In this document: positions 7,312-16,146 of the stretch, piece after piece | How the letters are laid out: every line of letters starts with the position of its first letter | Position numbering within the stretch: position 1 is the stretch's first letter | DNA from: Bacteroidales bacterium | Lineage (GTDB): Bacteria > Bacteroidota > Bacteroidia > Bacteroidales > F082 | Direction of reading: 5' to 3' | Assembly: GCA_029933225.1 (NCBI GenBank) | Contig: JAOZOO010000001.1 | Coordinates: forward strand, 66,196-99,268 | Length of the DNA: 33,073 nucleotides | The notes under the pieces: model-generated | What the model was told of the DNA's origin: nothing | Seen by the model: the letters and a program-made list of their open reading frames with translations, nothing else | The model's database searches: none | Made by a program: the position numbers and the translations under genes

Positions 7312-9939
7312 TTACCGGAAAAGGGTTACCGATCCTTTTAACGTCATTTGTTCCAGTCCGTTGATTGTGATGATATATACCTCGCAGGTATAAAAATAAA
7401 CGCCGGCAGGACAATCCTGGTTGTTGCTCTGGTTTTTACCATCCCACTTGATCATTGGGTCATCCGTCGTAAACATGAGTTGCCCCCATCTGTTGAATAT
7501 TCTCATATCCACCCGATCAACATTCACATACGGATTGATGGGCCCGCCTTCGAGACATCCCATTGGTACAAGAAAGTCATTCTTTGTATCATTGTTCGGT
7601 GTAAAAACATTGGGCAGACAATATGGCGGGCACGTGTCGTAATCCACACAGACCGTATCGCTCATCTCACTCACATTACCGGTTGAATCGATGGCTGTAA
7701 CACTGTAACACCCCACCACATTCTGCATATCTTCATCAATCCAGCTCGTATCATAAGGATTGTCGATCGTTTTTATCAGTTCCATTTCTTCACCTTTCGT
7801 ACCGGTAAAATAAATCTCATACCGGGCAACATCCTGGTTACATGAATCGTAAGGTAATATCCACATCAGGGTATTGGTGACCTCTTCACAATCGGTTTCC
7901 ACGGTAAGAACAGGCTTACAGGGTGGAATATTATCAATGGGTTCATCGCAGGCTATTTGCGAAAAGTTGATCAACGGATCGAGCAATCCCGGCAGGGAAT
8001 AATGTCCGACCGATTTAACAAAATAACAATACCGTTGTCCGTTTTCCAATTCCTGGTCACGATACATTCCGAACAAAGAGGAGCCAATGGAATCATACAC
8101 AGATTCGCCGGGGCTTTTTCTGTAAATTGCATAATACTCATTTTGCCAGGGCACAACAGGCAACCAAATCAGCTTGATCTCCATATCTGTGGGTTCGGTT
8201 TGAATAAATATAGAAGATGCCTTCTGCGAGCTCCCGATATAGCCAATCGTCAGACTTTCCAGATCAACCTGATAAACATAAGGGCCGTCATTGGTATTCA
8301 TATTCACCGACTTATCCTTATATGTCGTATCGTTCAGGCCGGGCAGTTCGGTAACTTTCTGCGGGTTATCCCAGTTCAGCCCGTTGTTGCGCTGAAGCAC
8401 ATATTTATAAGGTCCGGGATACTGGATTGTATCTAATTCCGTCGGCTTCGACCAGGCCACCAGCACATTCCCGCTTTGCAGGTTCAGACTATCATTACTT
8501 ACATTTGTAATAATCGGAACATCCCGTTTCAGGTAGGCACAGGCTTCATTGGACGCGCGGCTTTCGGCTTCATCATTAAAAAAGGCAGTAACCCGGTAAC
8601 AATAATTGATCCCGTGTACCAGGCCGATACCTTCATTATCATCCCTGAAGGTAGTATCGTCGATGCCTTCCAGTGTTTTTATCAGCCTGAATCCGGTATA
8701 GAACGGCACACCCGTCTCACAATAGCCGGGCTCCCAGCCCGACGGCCCGCTACGCCGGTAAACCTTATATCCCGTGACATTCTTACAGACACTTTTATTC
8801 CATTGCAGGTTGATCCCGTTTCCAAGCGATTCCGCTTCCAGATTTTCGGGTGGCGGAGCAATCACACTGATAAAAACCGTTTTAAAATTCACCAGACTGA
8901 CCGGGAAACCACTGTCCCTTGCTTTAAAAATAGCCGAGTAAGGTTTGAAACGTACATGAGAACAGGTTGTCGGCCAGTTAAATGTAGTGGTCACCGTATC
9001 ATTTCCGGTAGCCGGATCCGGTTCAATATAGGCTTTGTTGGTTGATTGTTCAAACGGCCCGCCAAAAGCCGTCAACTCCACGTTGGTTCCGTCGGGATCG
9101 GTGGCCGTAATGTCAAACTGTAAAAAGTCACCGGCAATCACACAGGTGTCATCTATGCCAAACAAATTCGGCGGATCATGGTCGCAGGCCACAATGTTGA
9201 TCTGCATGTCCCGTCGCACCGATCCCACTTTTATCCCGAAACGCCATTCGGTAATGACGAAAGCGATGTTATATTCTCCCTGCAAAACGGGCACTTCCCA
9301 GTAAACCTCACCCGTTATGGAATCGATCTTAAAAATGCCGCCGGGCTGTGTTTTCGGGAAAGTATAACCCGGAATATCCATACCTCCCGCACCTTTGCAA
9401 ATGACCAGTTCATAGGATAAACTGTCACCGTCAACATCATAAGCAGCAGGATTGTAAACAAAAGTCTTCCCCACGCAGCCCTGATCAATGGGCGGGTTAA
9501 GCAACTGTACCGAATTGTTGAACCCCAGAAAAGGATTGATCACCAGCTCGGTTTCCACATACATCGGCACATTGACAGAATTGGGGATGTTGATCACGCC
9601 GTTATTCCGGTTGGGGTCTTCCACCGAGATGGTGTAATTACCCGGCGCCGGGAAAGTATGCTGGCCTTTGTAAAGGTTATAGGTAATGTCAAAAACACCG
9701 GGAACAGGCTCAAATACAATGCGCTTTATTTCATCACCCGTCCCGTCCCCCCAGTTGATGGGCATATAGGTACGCGTATCGTCAGCCGGGCTGGATGTCC
9801 GTGTGTACATTGTGATGGTGAACTCATAAGTCAGTCCCTGAATATGTTTATAGGTGATCTCGGCTGCACGTTGATGAGTCGCAAACCCCTGGCTTGCAAG
9901 AAATATCAAAAAAACAAAAACTAAAATTACTTTCCTCAT
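7312..9939 (-). CDS. Secreted multidomain protein with type IX (type B) sorting domain
   Basis: A cleavable signal peptide is clear: a basic start, a hydrophobic core VILVFVFLIFLA, and a likely cut after QGFA near residue 21. The mature N-terminus THQRAAEITY and the following WGDGTGDE region are typical of large Bacteroidota surface proteins with PKD/Ig-like folds. Fibronectin-III-like modules follow, for example PPENLEAESLGNGINLQWN and later segments rich in YKVYRR-type strands. The last about 95 residues (FTPNNDTKNDFL, IFNRWGQLMF, W-DGK, PAGVYFYTCEV, LKGSVTLFR) form a gliding-motility-associated C-terminal domain, the type B signal for the type IX secretion system. The product should be exported to the cell surface, possibly as an adhesin or sugar-binding protein; no enzymatic motif was seen. 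The length is 875 residues. It appears monocistronic. Confidence 0.9.
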   Translation of the reverse strand: MRKVILVFVFLIFLASQGFATHQRAAEITYKHIQGLTYEFTITMYTRTSSPADDTRTYMPINWGDGTGDEIKRIVFEPVPGVFDITYNLYKGQHTFPAPGNYTISVEDPNRNNGVINIPNSVNVPMYVETELVINPFLGFNNSVQLLNPPIDQGCVGKTFVYNPAAYDVDGDSLSYELVICKGAGGMDIPGYTFPKTQPGGIFKIDSITGEVYWEVPVLQGEYNIAFVITEWRFGIKVGSVRRDMQINIVACDHDPPNLFGIDDTCVIAGDFLQFDITATDPDGTNVELTAFGGPFEQSTNKAYIEPDPATGNDTVTTTFNWPTTCSHVRFKPYSAIFKARDSGFPVSLVNFKTVFISVIAPPPENLEAESLGNGINLQWNKSVCKNVTGYKVYRRSGPSGWEPGYCETGVPFYTGFRLIKTLEGIDDTTFRDDNEGIGLVHGINYCYRVTAFFNDEAESRASNEACAYLKRDVPIITNVSNDSLNLQSGNVLVAWSKPTELDTIQYPGPYKYVLQRNNGLNWDNPQKVTELPGLNDTTYKDKSVNMNTNDGPYVYQVDLESLTIGYIGSSQKASSIFIQTEPTDMEIKLIWLPVVPWQNEYYAIYRKSPGESVYDSIGSSLFGMYRDQELENGQRYCYFVKSVGHYSLPGLLDPLINFSQIACDEPIDNIPPCKPVLTVETDCEEVTNTLMWILPYDSCNQDVARYEIYFTGTKGEEMELIKTIDNPYDTSWIDEDMQNVVGCYSVTAIDSTGNVSEMSDTVCVDYDTCPPYCLPNVFTPNNDTKNDFLVPMGCLEGGPINPYVNVDRVDMRIFNRWGQLMFTTDDPMIKWDGKNQSNNQDCPAGVYFYTCEVYIITINGLEQMTLKGSVTLFR

Positions 9940-9958
9940 CCCTTCGTTCTGTGGTTTT

Positions 9959-9966
9959 CAAAACTA
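9959..9966 (-). promoter_or_regulatory. Candidate -7 box for the type IX-secreted protein (TAGTTTTG)
   Basis: The minus strand reads TAGTTTTG, matching TAnnTTTG, 20 bp before the ATG at 9939. The implied leader is very short, so the true start site could be different. Confidence 0.35.
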
Positions 9967-10122
9967 CAAATTATTACAAAACCAATGCCACAGGAAAATT
10001 TAGGGATAAGTTTTATTTTGATGTGCTGCGAGATTTTATTGATCGGGGAATAATTTTATAGAAAATACATTGTAAAAAAATAATAGAAAAGATAAATAAT
10101 TCAACGACTTTCCTGTTCTGTT

Positions 10123-10348
10123 AAAATAAGGTAATAAGGTTGCGGTTATTTTGTACCGGAAGCTACTAAGGTGTTATTTTTTCGATAAGGTTTTCTTCGA
10201 TGAATGCTATGAGAGATACCTCCGGAATAAGGGTGTTTGGCTGGTTCCGGTTTAAAAAAACCTTATTTCCAGGATTAAATGCAAACTAGAAAATTAACCT
10301 TAGTAGCCATATATTGTAAAATTAAAACTGACCTTATTACCTTATTTT
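10123..10348. repeat. 226-bp element of nested inverted repeats (MITE-like)
   Basis: The ends are a perfect 18-bp inverted repeat, AAAATAAGGTAATAAGGT at 10123-10140 and its complement at 10331-10348. Inside lies a second pair, GCTACTAAGGT (10162-10172) and ACCTTAGTAGC (10297-10307), at near-equal distances from the ends. A third, weaker pair is ATAAGGTTTT near 10185 facing AAAACCTTAT near 10257. The AAGGT core therefore occurs four times on one arm and is mirrored on the other. No transposase ORF lies inside. It could be a small non-autonomous mobile element, a long RNA hairpin or an operator cluster. Confidence 0.6.
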
Positions 10349-10600
10349 CTTCAGGGATTATGGGTTTCTTGTTTAATGTTGTAAAAACAAAATATGTGTA
10401 AAGGTTATTATTTTTGATTTCCATGATATCTGTTATTTCGTTTTCTGACCTCAAAATAAGATTTAGCCAACATAGAAGTTATCGCGGCCGTTTTTCTGCT
10501 TGCAACGTGCAACCTCATTCCGTTTTAAAGGGTCTTTAATTTATGTGATTTATAATCTGTCAAAATTCAGTGAAAATGCACAACCAACCTATAGTTTCAC

Positions 10601-10608
10601 TAATTTTG
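10601..10608 (+). promoter_or_regulatory. Candidate -7 box for spoT (TAATTTTG)
   Basis: TAATTTTG matches TAnnTTTG, 31 bp before the ATG. A GGAAGA purine stretch follows immediately ahead of the start codon and supports the start at 10632. Confidence 0.5.
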
Positions 10609-10631
10609 TACAATAAGTTATACCGGAAGAA

Positions 10632-12950
10632 ATGAAGCGTTTGGAAAAAGAAATAGAATCCGGAGGAGATGTAACTGTCAGGTCGAAGGTTAAAAAAGAG
10701 AAAAAGAAACATTTGACCAAAGAGGAAGATGAAAGGTTGCAGATTCTCAGGCGTTATCGCCGCCTTATCGAGGTGTGGGATACGCGGAAGGATACTATTG
10801 ACCGGTGGATGGTGCGTAAAGCGTTTCGTCTCGCTGCCGATGCACACCGCGATATGCGCCGCAAATCCGGTGAGCCTTTTATTTTCCATCCGCTTGAAGT
10901 AGCCACAATCGCCGCCGGTGAGATCGGTCTGGGTCGGACATCAATTATTGCAGCCCTGCTGCACGACACTGTTGAAGATACAGACATAACGCTCGCAGAT
11001 GTTCAGGGCATGTTCGGCGAGGAAGTGGCACGCATCATTGACGGACTGACGAAAATTGACGAGATATCCGACAGCACCACCACCGCCCAGGCCGAAACGC
11101 TGAAAAAGATCATTTTCACCCTCTCGGATGACGTCAGGGTCATCCTGATCAAACTTGCCGACCGGCTTCACAACATGCGCACGCTGGAGATCATGCCGCG
11201 TGAAAAACAACTGAAAATCGCTTCTGAAACGCTGTTTATTTATGCACCGCTCGCTTACCGGCTTGGCCTGTTCCCCATCAAAAGCGAACTTGAAGACCTT
11301 TCTTTCAAATACTCGCAACCACAAATCTACCGCGACATTAAAGAGAAAATGAATTCCGTCCGTCCTGCCTTGAATGAATATTTTGAAGAGTTTATTACCC
11401 CCATCAGAAAAGAGCTGGAAAAAGAAAATACGCCGTTTCAGATTCTGTACAACGAAAAAACAACCTATTCCATCTGGAAAAAGATGCAGGAGCACGAAAT
11501 GCCGTTCAACGAAATCAACGATACTTACAGCGTGGATGTCATCCTCGATGCCAAACCCGAAAAAGAAAAGCTGGAATGCTGGGGTGCTTATGCTATTGTA
11601 ACCACCTTGTATAAACCCAACAACGAAAGGCTTCACGACTGGATCAGCACGCCCAAGGCCAATGGTTATGAAGCCATTCACACGACGGTTATGGGCCCGC
11701 ACGGACACTGGGTAGACGTCCATATCCGCAGCCGGCGAATGGATGAAATTGCTTTGAAAGGTTATGCCGCTTACTGGAAATACAAAACGGAAACCCATCT
11801 TGACACCGGCCTGGATGAATGGTTAAGCAGAACACGTGAACTGCTCAATGAGAGCGATGAAGAAGCCATTGCTTTTATCAACAGCTTTAAACATAACCTG
11901 TTTTCGGAAGAAATCTTTGTCTTCACACCGGACGGTGACATGATCAACCTGCCGGCAGGCGCCACCGTTCTCGACTTTGCCTATGCCATCCACACCGACT
12001 TGGGGAATCATTGCATCGGGGCAAACGTGAATCACCGGCTGGTACCGATCAATTATCAGGTCAAATCGGGCGACCAGGTGGAAGTCATCACTTCGAGGAT
12101 ACGGCAACCCAACGAAGACTGGTTTAAATACGTAGTGACCGCCCGCGCCAAATCCAGAATTAAAAACGCCATCAGAAAAGACAGAAAATCATACCGGGAA
12201 GAAGGCGAGAAGAAACTGGAAAATTACCTGAAACAACTGAAGATTGAGAACACAAAACACGTAATCAACAAGCTGAACCAGGAATATAAACTGAACGGAA
12301 TTGTTGACCTTTATTATTTCATTGCCAAAAACAAGATCGGTTTCAAAGATGTAAAGGAAACGCTCACTCAAAACGAATCGCAGATCGGCTGGATGCGCAG
12401 GAACCTGTTTTTCCCGTTTGTCAAACCAAAACAACTCCCCGACGTTGTTTCCGAAAAAGATAAATCTGAAAACAAGGAGTCGGCCATCGAAATTGAACCG
12501 GGCAGCAAGGTCAAAGAAATCAACACTTTTGAATATTCGGTTTCAACCTGTTGCAACCCCATTCCCGGCGACGATGTCATCGGGCTGATCCTGCCTAACG
12601 AACCCATCCAGATACACAAAACCAATTGCGATGAAGCCATCCGGCTCATGTCGCAATACGGAAAAAATATCGTGAAAGCCAAATGGAAACAAAAGGAAGG
12701 GATCACTTTTGTGGCCGGGCTAAAAATCACGGCCATGGACAAGATCGGTTTCATCAGGCAGGTAACCGGACTGATCGCCGATGAATTTCAATTAAATATA
12801 CGCTCATTTAACCTCGAAAGCGTCGAAGGACTGATCAACCTGAACATGACCCTTTACATCAACAATACCACCCAGTTGAAACAACTGATCAGCAAGATCA
12901 AAAAAATGAAAGAGGTAATCAAGGTCTCACGGCAGGATAAGTTCAGTTGA
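10632..12950 (+). CDS. spoT: RelA/SpoT family (p)ppGpp hydrolase/synthetase
   Basis: This is a long RSH protein of 772 residues controlling the stringent-response alarmone (p)ppGpp in the cytoplasm. The HD hydrolase domain looks intact: HPLEVA (His86), LLHDTVEDT (His111, Asp112) and KLADRLHNMRTL (174-185). The synthetase-like domain spans about 265-385. It keeps Asp297 and PKANGYEAIHTT (341-352). However, the G-R-x-K loop before YSIWKKM reads YNEKTT, with Asn274 where Arg is usual, and the usual ExQIRT reads DVHIRS (362-367). The C-terminal half has a TGS domain (about 425-487), a Cys-rich STCCNPIPGDD segment (about 630-645) and an ACT domain at the end. Hydrolysis is therefore more certain than synthesis. 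Its stop codon directly abuts that of the convergent ATPase gene. Confidence 0.93.
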   Translation: MKRLEKEIESGGDVTVRSKVKKEKKKHLTKEEDERLQILRRYRRLIEVWDTRKDTIDRWMVRKAFRLAADAHRDMRRKSGEPFIFHPLEVATIAAGEIGLGRTSIIAALLHDTVEDTDITLADVQGMFGEEVARIIDGLTKIDEISDSTTTAQAETLKKIIFTLSDDVRVILIKLADRLHNMRTLEIMPREKQLKIASETLFIYAPLAYRLGLFPIKSELEDLSFKYSQPQIYRDIKEKMNSVRPALNEYFEEFITPIRKELEKENTPFQILYNEKTTYSIWKKMQEHEMPFNEINDTYSVDVILDAKPEKEKLECWGAYAIVTTLYKPNNERLHDWISTPKANGYEAIHTTVMGPHGHWVDVHIRSRRMDEIALKGYAAYWKYKTETHLDTGLDEWLSRTRELLNESDEEAIAFINSFKHNLFSEEIFVFTPDGDMINLPAGATVLDFAYAIHTDLGNHCIGANVNHRLVPINYQVKSGDQVEVITSRIRQPNEDWFKYVVTARAKSRIKNAIRKDRKSYREEGEKKLENYLKQLKIENTKHVINKLNQEYKLNGIVDLYYFIAKNKIGFKDVKETLTQNESQIGWMRRNLFFPFVKPKQLPDVVSEKDKSENKESAIEIEPGSKVKEINTFEYSVSTCCNPIPGDDVIGLILPNEPIQIHKTNCDEAIRLMSQYGKNIVKAKWKQKEGITFVAGLKITAMDKIGFIRQVTGLIADEFQLNIRSFNLESVEGLINLNMTLYINNTTQLKQLISKIKKMKEVIKVSRQDKFS

Positions 12951-14141
12951 TCAATACAGGAAGCCAAACAGCCAGAGTGGAATTTTACTTCCAACGCGAT
13001 ATTCAATATCATCGGCGGCGATGTATGCATTATCAATACCTGCGATTTGTTTTATAGTTTTATTTTTTCCGCCCACTTCAAATAAGTATTTTTCATCCAC
13101 CAGAAAATCACCTGTATCAGGATAATACACCTGATGATTTACCGACAATTGATTCAGAAAAAACGTTTCCCGTAGATTTCCGGTATCCGGATGATTTCCT
13201 GCCAGGGCATACATCAGGTTTGTGTTGTTCAAATACAATTTGTCAGGCTTATTCATATAGTTGATTCCCTTTGCAGTGGTAGTCAACCTTTTCAGAAGTT
13301 GTGCTTTTTCAAGATAAAAAAGGTATTTCAATAAAGTGTCACGTGTTGTACCTACCTGTTCAGTCAGTTTTTTGATGTTGGGTTTGAAAGGTACAATACG
13401 GGAAATAACCGACAGTATGCTTTTTATCTTTTGTACGGAATAATAATCCAGATGATAAACAGGTGGCAAATCGGTTTCCATGACCAGATTAATTGTTGCC
13501 AGGAGACGTTCCGAATAAGTTTCTATTGATTCAATAAAAAAAGGATAATAACCGTACTTCAGATACTCGGGAAATATTTTCAGCGGTTTGAATTTCCCAA
13601 GATATTTCCAGGTATCTCCCGGTTGATGGTTTATCACCTCTTCCAACGAAATTGCAGGAAAATAAATATCATATCTGAAGTGAATGAATTCACGAAACGA
13701 CAAGCCCGGAAGATGATAAACCAATACGCGCCTGCTTAAATCATGTGTTCCTTTATAAATATCAAGTGCCGACGAACTGGTAAAAACAATTTTCAGATCA
13801 GGAAGATTATCGTAAATGTTTTTCAGTTCCTGTGACCAGTTTTCATATTTATGAACTTCATCAATAAATAAATATTCTCCCCCTTTTTTATAAAAATCTT
13901 CAGCAAAATAAACCAGCCGGTTTGTCGAAAAATAAACATCATCCAGGCTAATGTATAATGCCTCTGTGTCTTGAGGCAACGATTTCATATATTGTAACAT
14001 AAGGGTGGTTTTCCCGCATCCTCTTGCCCCCGATATGCCAATCAATCTGTCATTCCAGTGTATTTCGTCTAACAGGTATCTTTTAAATTTTGTCGGGGTC
14101 TGTTTTAACCGGTTAAATGATATTTCATAAAATCGTTCCAT
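12951..14141 (-). CDS. AAA family ATPase with DUF4143-like C-terminus
   Basis: The protein of about 396 residues starts best at the ATG at 14141 (MERFYEISFN); a GTG five codons upstream is less likely. The Walker A motif is GARGCGKTT and the Walker B motif is YLFIDEVHKYENW, followed by a sensor-like VFTSSSALD segment and a winged-helix-like region. The C-terminal part resembles DUF4143, whose fold is nuclease-like. Here it reads DFLVDEKYLFEVGGKNKT, a plausible but short D/E-x-K arrangement. Members are widespread ATPases of unknown function, often found singly in accessory DNA. It is a distant paralog of the ATPase at 26834-28156 (GARQVGKT, FFDEIQN). Three 33-bp direct repeats lie immediately upstream. 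Convergent with spoT, with no gap between the stop codons. Confidence 0.85.
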   Translation of the reverse strand: MERFYEISFNRLKQTPTKFKRYLLDEIHWNDRLIGISGARGCGKTTLMLQYMKSLPQDTEALYISLDDVYFSTNRLVYFAEDFYKKGGEYLFIDEVHKYENWSQELKNIYDNLPDLKIVFTSSSALDIYKGTHDLSRRVLVYHLPGLSFREFIHFRYDIYFPAISLEEVINHQPGDTWKYLGKFKPLKIFPEYLKYGYYPFFIESIETYSERLLATINLVMETDLPPVYHLDYYSVQKIKSILSVISRIVPFKPNIKKLTEQVGTTRDTLLKYLFYLEKAQLLKRLTTTAKGINYMNKPDKLYLNNTNLMYALAGNHPDTGNLRETFFLNQLSVNHQVYYPDTGDFLVDEKYLFEVGGKNKTIKQIAGIDNAYIAADDIEYRVGSKIPLWLFGFLY

Positions 14142-14157
14142 AACATAGAATTTCACA

Positions 14158-14165
14158 CAAAAATA
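14158..14165 (-). promoter_or_regulatory. Candidate -7 box for the first DUF4143 ATPase (TATTTTTG)
   Basis: The minus strand reads TATTTTTG, matching TAnnTTTG, 17 bp from the preferred start codon and 9 bp from the nearest 33-bp repeat. A TTTTG about 15 bp further upstream, inside that repeat, could be the -33 box, though the spacing is short. Confidence 0.35.
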
Positions 14166-14174
14166 ACATATTCA

Positions 14175-14273
14175 CTAATGCAAAAGTGTTTTTTCTATAT
14201 TTTTTAACGAATAGAAAAGTGTTTTTCTGTCATATTTTGACGAATGGAGAAGTGTTTTTCGGGCAGTTTTTAA
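14175..14273 (-). repeat. Three 33-bp direct repeats upstream of an ATPase gene
   Basis: Exact 33-bp units start at 14175, 14208 and 14241. The shared plus-strand core is GAAAAGTGTTTTTC, preceded by CGAAT or CTAAT and followed by a T/A-rich tail. The units abut without spacers, so this is not a CRISPR. Thirty-three bp is close to three helical turns, so a bound protein would face the same side of the DNA at each copy. The repeats lie between the preceding gene's stop (14280) and the ATPase promoter. Confidence 0.85.
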
Positions 14274-14279
14274 AAATGC

Positions 14280-16082
14280 CTACTTTTCCCGGAGATACTC
14301 CATCAGCTTTTCCGTCAGCTTTCCGGATGCCGTGATCAGTGCCTTTTTGGTTGCTTTTTTGGTGTTTTGCCCGGCGCCTTTTACCTGCTCAATGAATGTT
14401 TTAAAAACTTCATCACCGGAAGCATTGTCCGTTACCGACAAGGTAGCATCCACATAGGCAAAATAAACACCCTGGTAACCTGTACCGGTGGTATTGGCTG
14501 CCTTGATGGAGATGGTATAATCGGCACCGGATTTTTTACTGACAAAATGATATCCCTGTTTTGCCAGCCGGTTTTTTATCTCCGGTTCGATGGTTTTGAT
14601 TTGTGCAGGTGTGTTATTGAGGGTTTCCTCACTCGTGATGTAATACGTCTGCGGCACGAACCTGACTGTAAAAATCACCGGTGTTACAGGATTGTTTTTC
14701 ACTGCCGTGACATAATACGCCGAATTGGTGTCTAATTTTGCCCATCCGGCAAGATCGATTTGTCCCTTGATTTCAGTTTTACCTTCTGGCAGGCGTACTG
14801 CTTCAAAATAAGCCTTTGCCACCCCGTTGCTGTTGCTGATTCCCCGGGCCACCGTTTTGCCGTCAACCGTACTGAAAATCAACGGTACATTTTCCATCGG
14901 GATAGTCACACCTCCTTTTTCAATCAACACCCTGACCTGAACCGGTTGGTCGGAGCGTTTCCCGATCTTCACACTGTCGGGAGCATCGATTTCCTGTAAT
15001 TTCACATGTTCCAGCAATCCGATCTTTCTAACCGGTAGTGGAACATAATTTATCTTTTCGGCATTCACCCACGAAACCGGCAAAACGCCTTCGGCTGCTG
15101 CCACCAGCTTATTGAATTTCAGGGCCTGAACGTGGATACGCAATTTATCGCCCTCTTTCCAGTAGTTACCTTTTATTATAAGCGGGTTGTCCGCTGCATT
15201 TTTAAAATCCTTTATCTGGTAGTTCCCGGCTTTGATCAGTGCATTTTTAATCTCCGTATTCCACTTATCGGAAAAGTCGCTGGTGAGTCCCGTATTTTCA
15301 AAAGTCAGCCGGTCAAGCGCCAGCGGAGTTTTTTGTTCCCCCAGTTGCAGTGACAAACCAAAGGCAATAAAATAGGCCGTCTCGCCCAGGTTCAGCTCTT
15401 TCGATTGCTGCAGTTTTGAAATTTCTATGTTCAGTTCCGTTTTCAGGTTGCGTATCTTTTTCATATCATCCGCAACAAACTGCTTCGGGTCAATGGCCAG
15501 CAAAAGCCACTGCGCCTGCTCGGCTTCCGTTGCCAGGGGCATCCCTTCGTAAAAACTTTTCAAAGCATTTTGTTTGTCACCTGAAGCAAGGTATTTTTTT
15601 CCTTCTTTCAGTTTCTCGCTAATCTTTTCCAAGTTTGAAGCAATCAGTTTCCGGTTGTAGTAAACCAGCTCTTTTTTACTGACATAGGCAAATGCATACA
15701 CATCATTCTTTTTCCTGTCGTAATATCTTTCCACGTTTAACCCGGTAACGGTGGCACTGGAAACCGAAGCGCTTTCGGATTTAAACTCTTCAGAGGATTT
15801 TCCGTTCACATTGCTTAAAACCATCGAGGTATTCGTTTCGATGCTCACCTGGATGGACTGTACTACTTTGGCTTTGGCCATTTCTTCGTATTTGTCCATC
15901 AGCTTTCCGGGATCTTCATTCTGGCTGTTGTGCCCCGACACAAACCCGGTGATGTATTCAGACTGGGGATACATCGAGTTTCTTTTGGCATAATCCACCC
16001 ATGCAGGTTGCTGGGCCATGATGCCTGTCGGAAAAACAAACATCAAAATGAAGAGTAATCCGTTTATGCTGTATTTTTTCAT
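14280..16082 (-). CDS. Exported multidomain protein with LPP20-like N-terminal domain
   Basis: A signal peptide (KKYSINGLLFILMFVFPTGIMA) is followed by QQPAWVDYAKR. The next about 130 residues contain YITGFVSG, a long A-K-rich helix (KYEEMAKAKVVQSIQVSIETNTS) and YAFAYVSKKELVYYNRK. This pattern is typical of LPP20/FlgT-N-like domains. A helical stretch of about residues 150-230 looks like a single TPR-type hairpin. Beyond it are a region resembling the middle domains of FlgT/LpoB-type proteins (about 240-335), an Ig-like segment (about 375-460) and a C-terminal alpha/beta domain containing YTISIKAANTTG and YFAYVDATLSV. No lipobox cysteine is present at the cut site, so the protein is likely periplasmic. 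It follows the CsgG-like gene on the same strand by 64 bp, with a hairpin between them. The exact role is unknown. Confidence 0.7.
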   Translation of the reverse strand: MKKYSINGLLFILMFVFPTGIMAQQPAWVDYAKRNSMYPQSEYITGFVSGHNSQNEDPGKLMDKYEEMAKAKVVQSIQVSIETNTSMVLSNVNGKSSEEFKSESASVSSATVTGLNVERYYDRKKNDVYAFAYVSKKELVYYNRKLIASNLEKISEKLKEGKKYLASGDKQNALKSFYEGMPLATEAEQAQWLLLAIDPKQFVADDMKKIRNLKTELNIEISKLQQSKELNLGETAYFIAFGLSLQLGEQKTPLALDRLTFENTGLTSDFSDKWNTEIKNALIKAGNYQIKDFKNAADNPLIIKGNYWKEGDKLRIHVQALKFNKLVAAAEGVLPVSWVNAEKINYVPLPVRKIGLLEHVKLQEIDAPDSVKIGKRSDQPVQVRVLIEKGGVTIPMENVPLIFSTVDGKTVARGISNSNGVAKAYFEAVRLPEGKTEIKGQIDLAGWAKLDTNSAYYVTAVKNNPVTPVIFTVRFVPQTYYITSEETLNNTPAQIKTIEPEIKNRLAKQGYHFVSKKSGADYTISIKAANTTGTGYQGVYFAYVDATLSVTDNASGDEVFKTFIEQVKGAGQNTKKATKKALITASGKLTEKLMEYLREK

Positions 16083-16094
16083 TTGTTTGCGTTT

Positions 16095-16126
16095 ATTTTA
16101 AAACGGACGGGTTAACCCGTCCGTTT
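16095..16126 (-). terminator. Hairpin terminator/attenuator between the CsgG-like and LPP20-like genes
   Basis: Positions 16101-16126 are a perfect 26-bp palindrome. As RNA it gives an 11-bp stem, AAACGGACGGG, with a TTAA loop. On the minus strand it is followed by TTTTAAAATAAA, a modest U-run, and then within about 10 bases by the next ATG. It could end the upstream transcript or attenuate the downstream gene. The perfect dyad could also be a protein-binding site. Confidence 0.6.
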
Positions 16127-16146
16127 GGATAAAATATATACTTAAC

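Larger units (their letters stand above)
9940..10631. other. 692-bp AT-rich gene-free gap upstream of spoT
   Basis: No frame here has the length or composition of a gene. The middle is filled by the nested inverted-repeat element at 10123-10348. Small stems occur at 10500-10512 (TTGCA/TGCAA) and 10525-10539 (TTAAAG/CTTTAA). A candidate spoT promoter is at the right end. I see no tRNA or known riboswitch. Confidence 0.6.

Noticed and set aside
8476-9045. 189-codon plus-strand frame opposite the type IX-secreted protein
   Set aside because: It is antisense to the fibronectin-like modules and has no signal peptide or domain.
10941-11798. 285-codon open frame on the minus strand inside spoT
   Set aside because: It lies wholly opposite a well-conserved gene. 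Its translation is rich in Phe, Val and Gly without any recognisable domain, as expected from reverse reading.
14175-14273. Possible CRISPR array
   Set aside because: The three units abut directly with no spacers and no cas genes are in the window. The same holds for 26714-26812.
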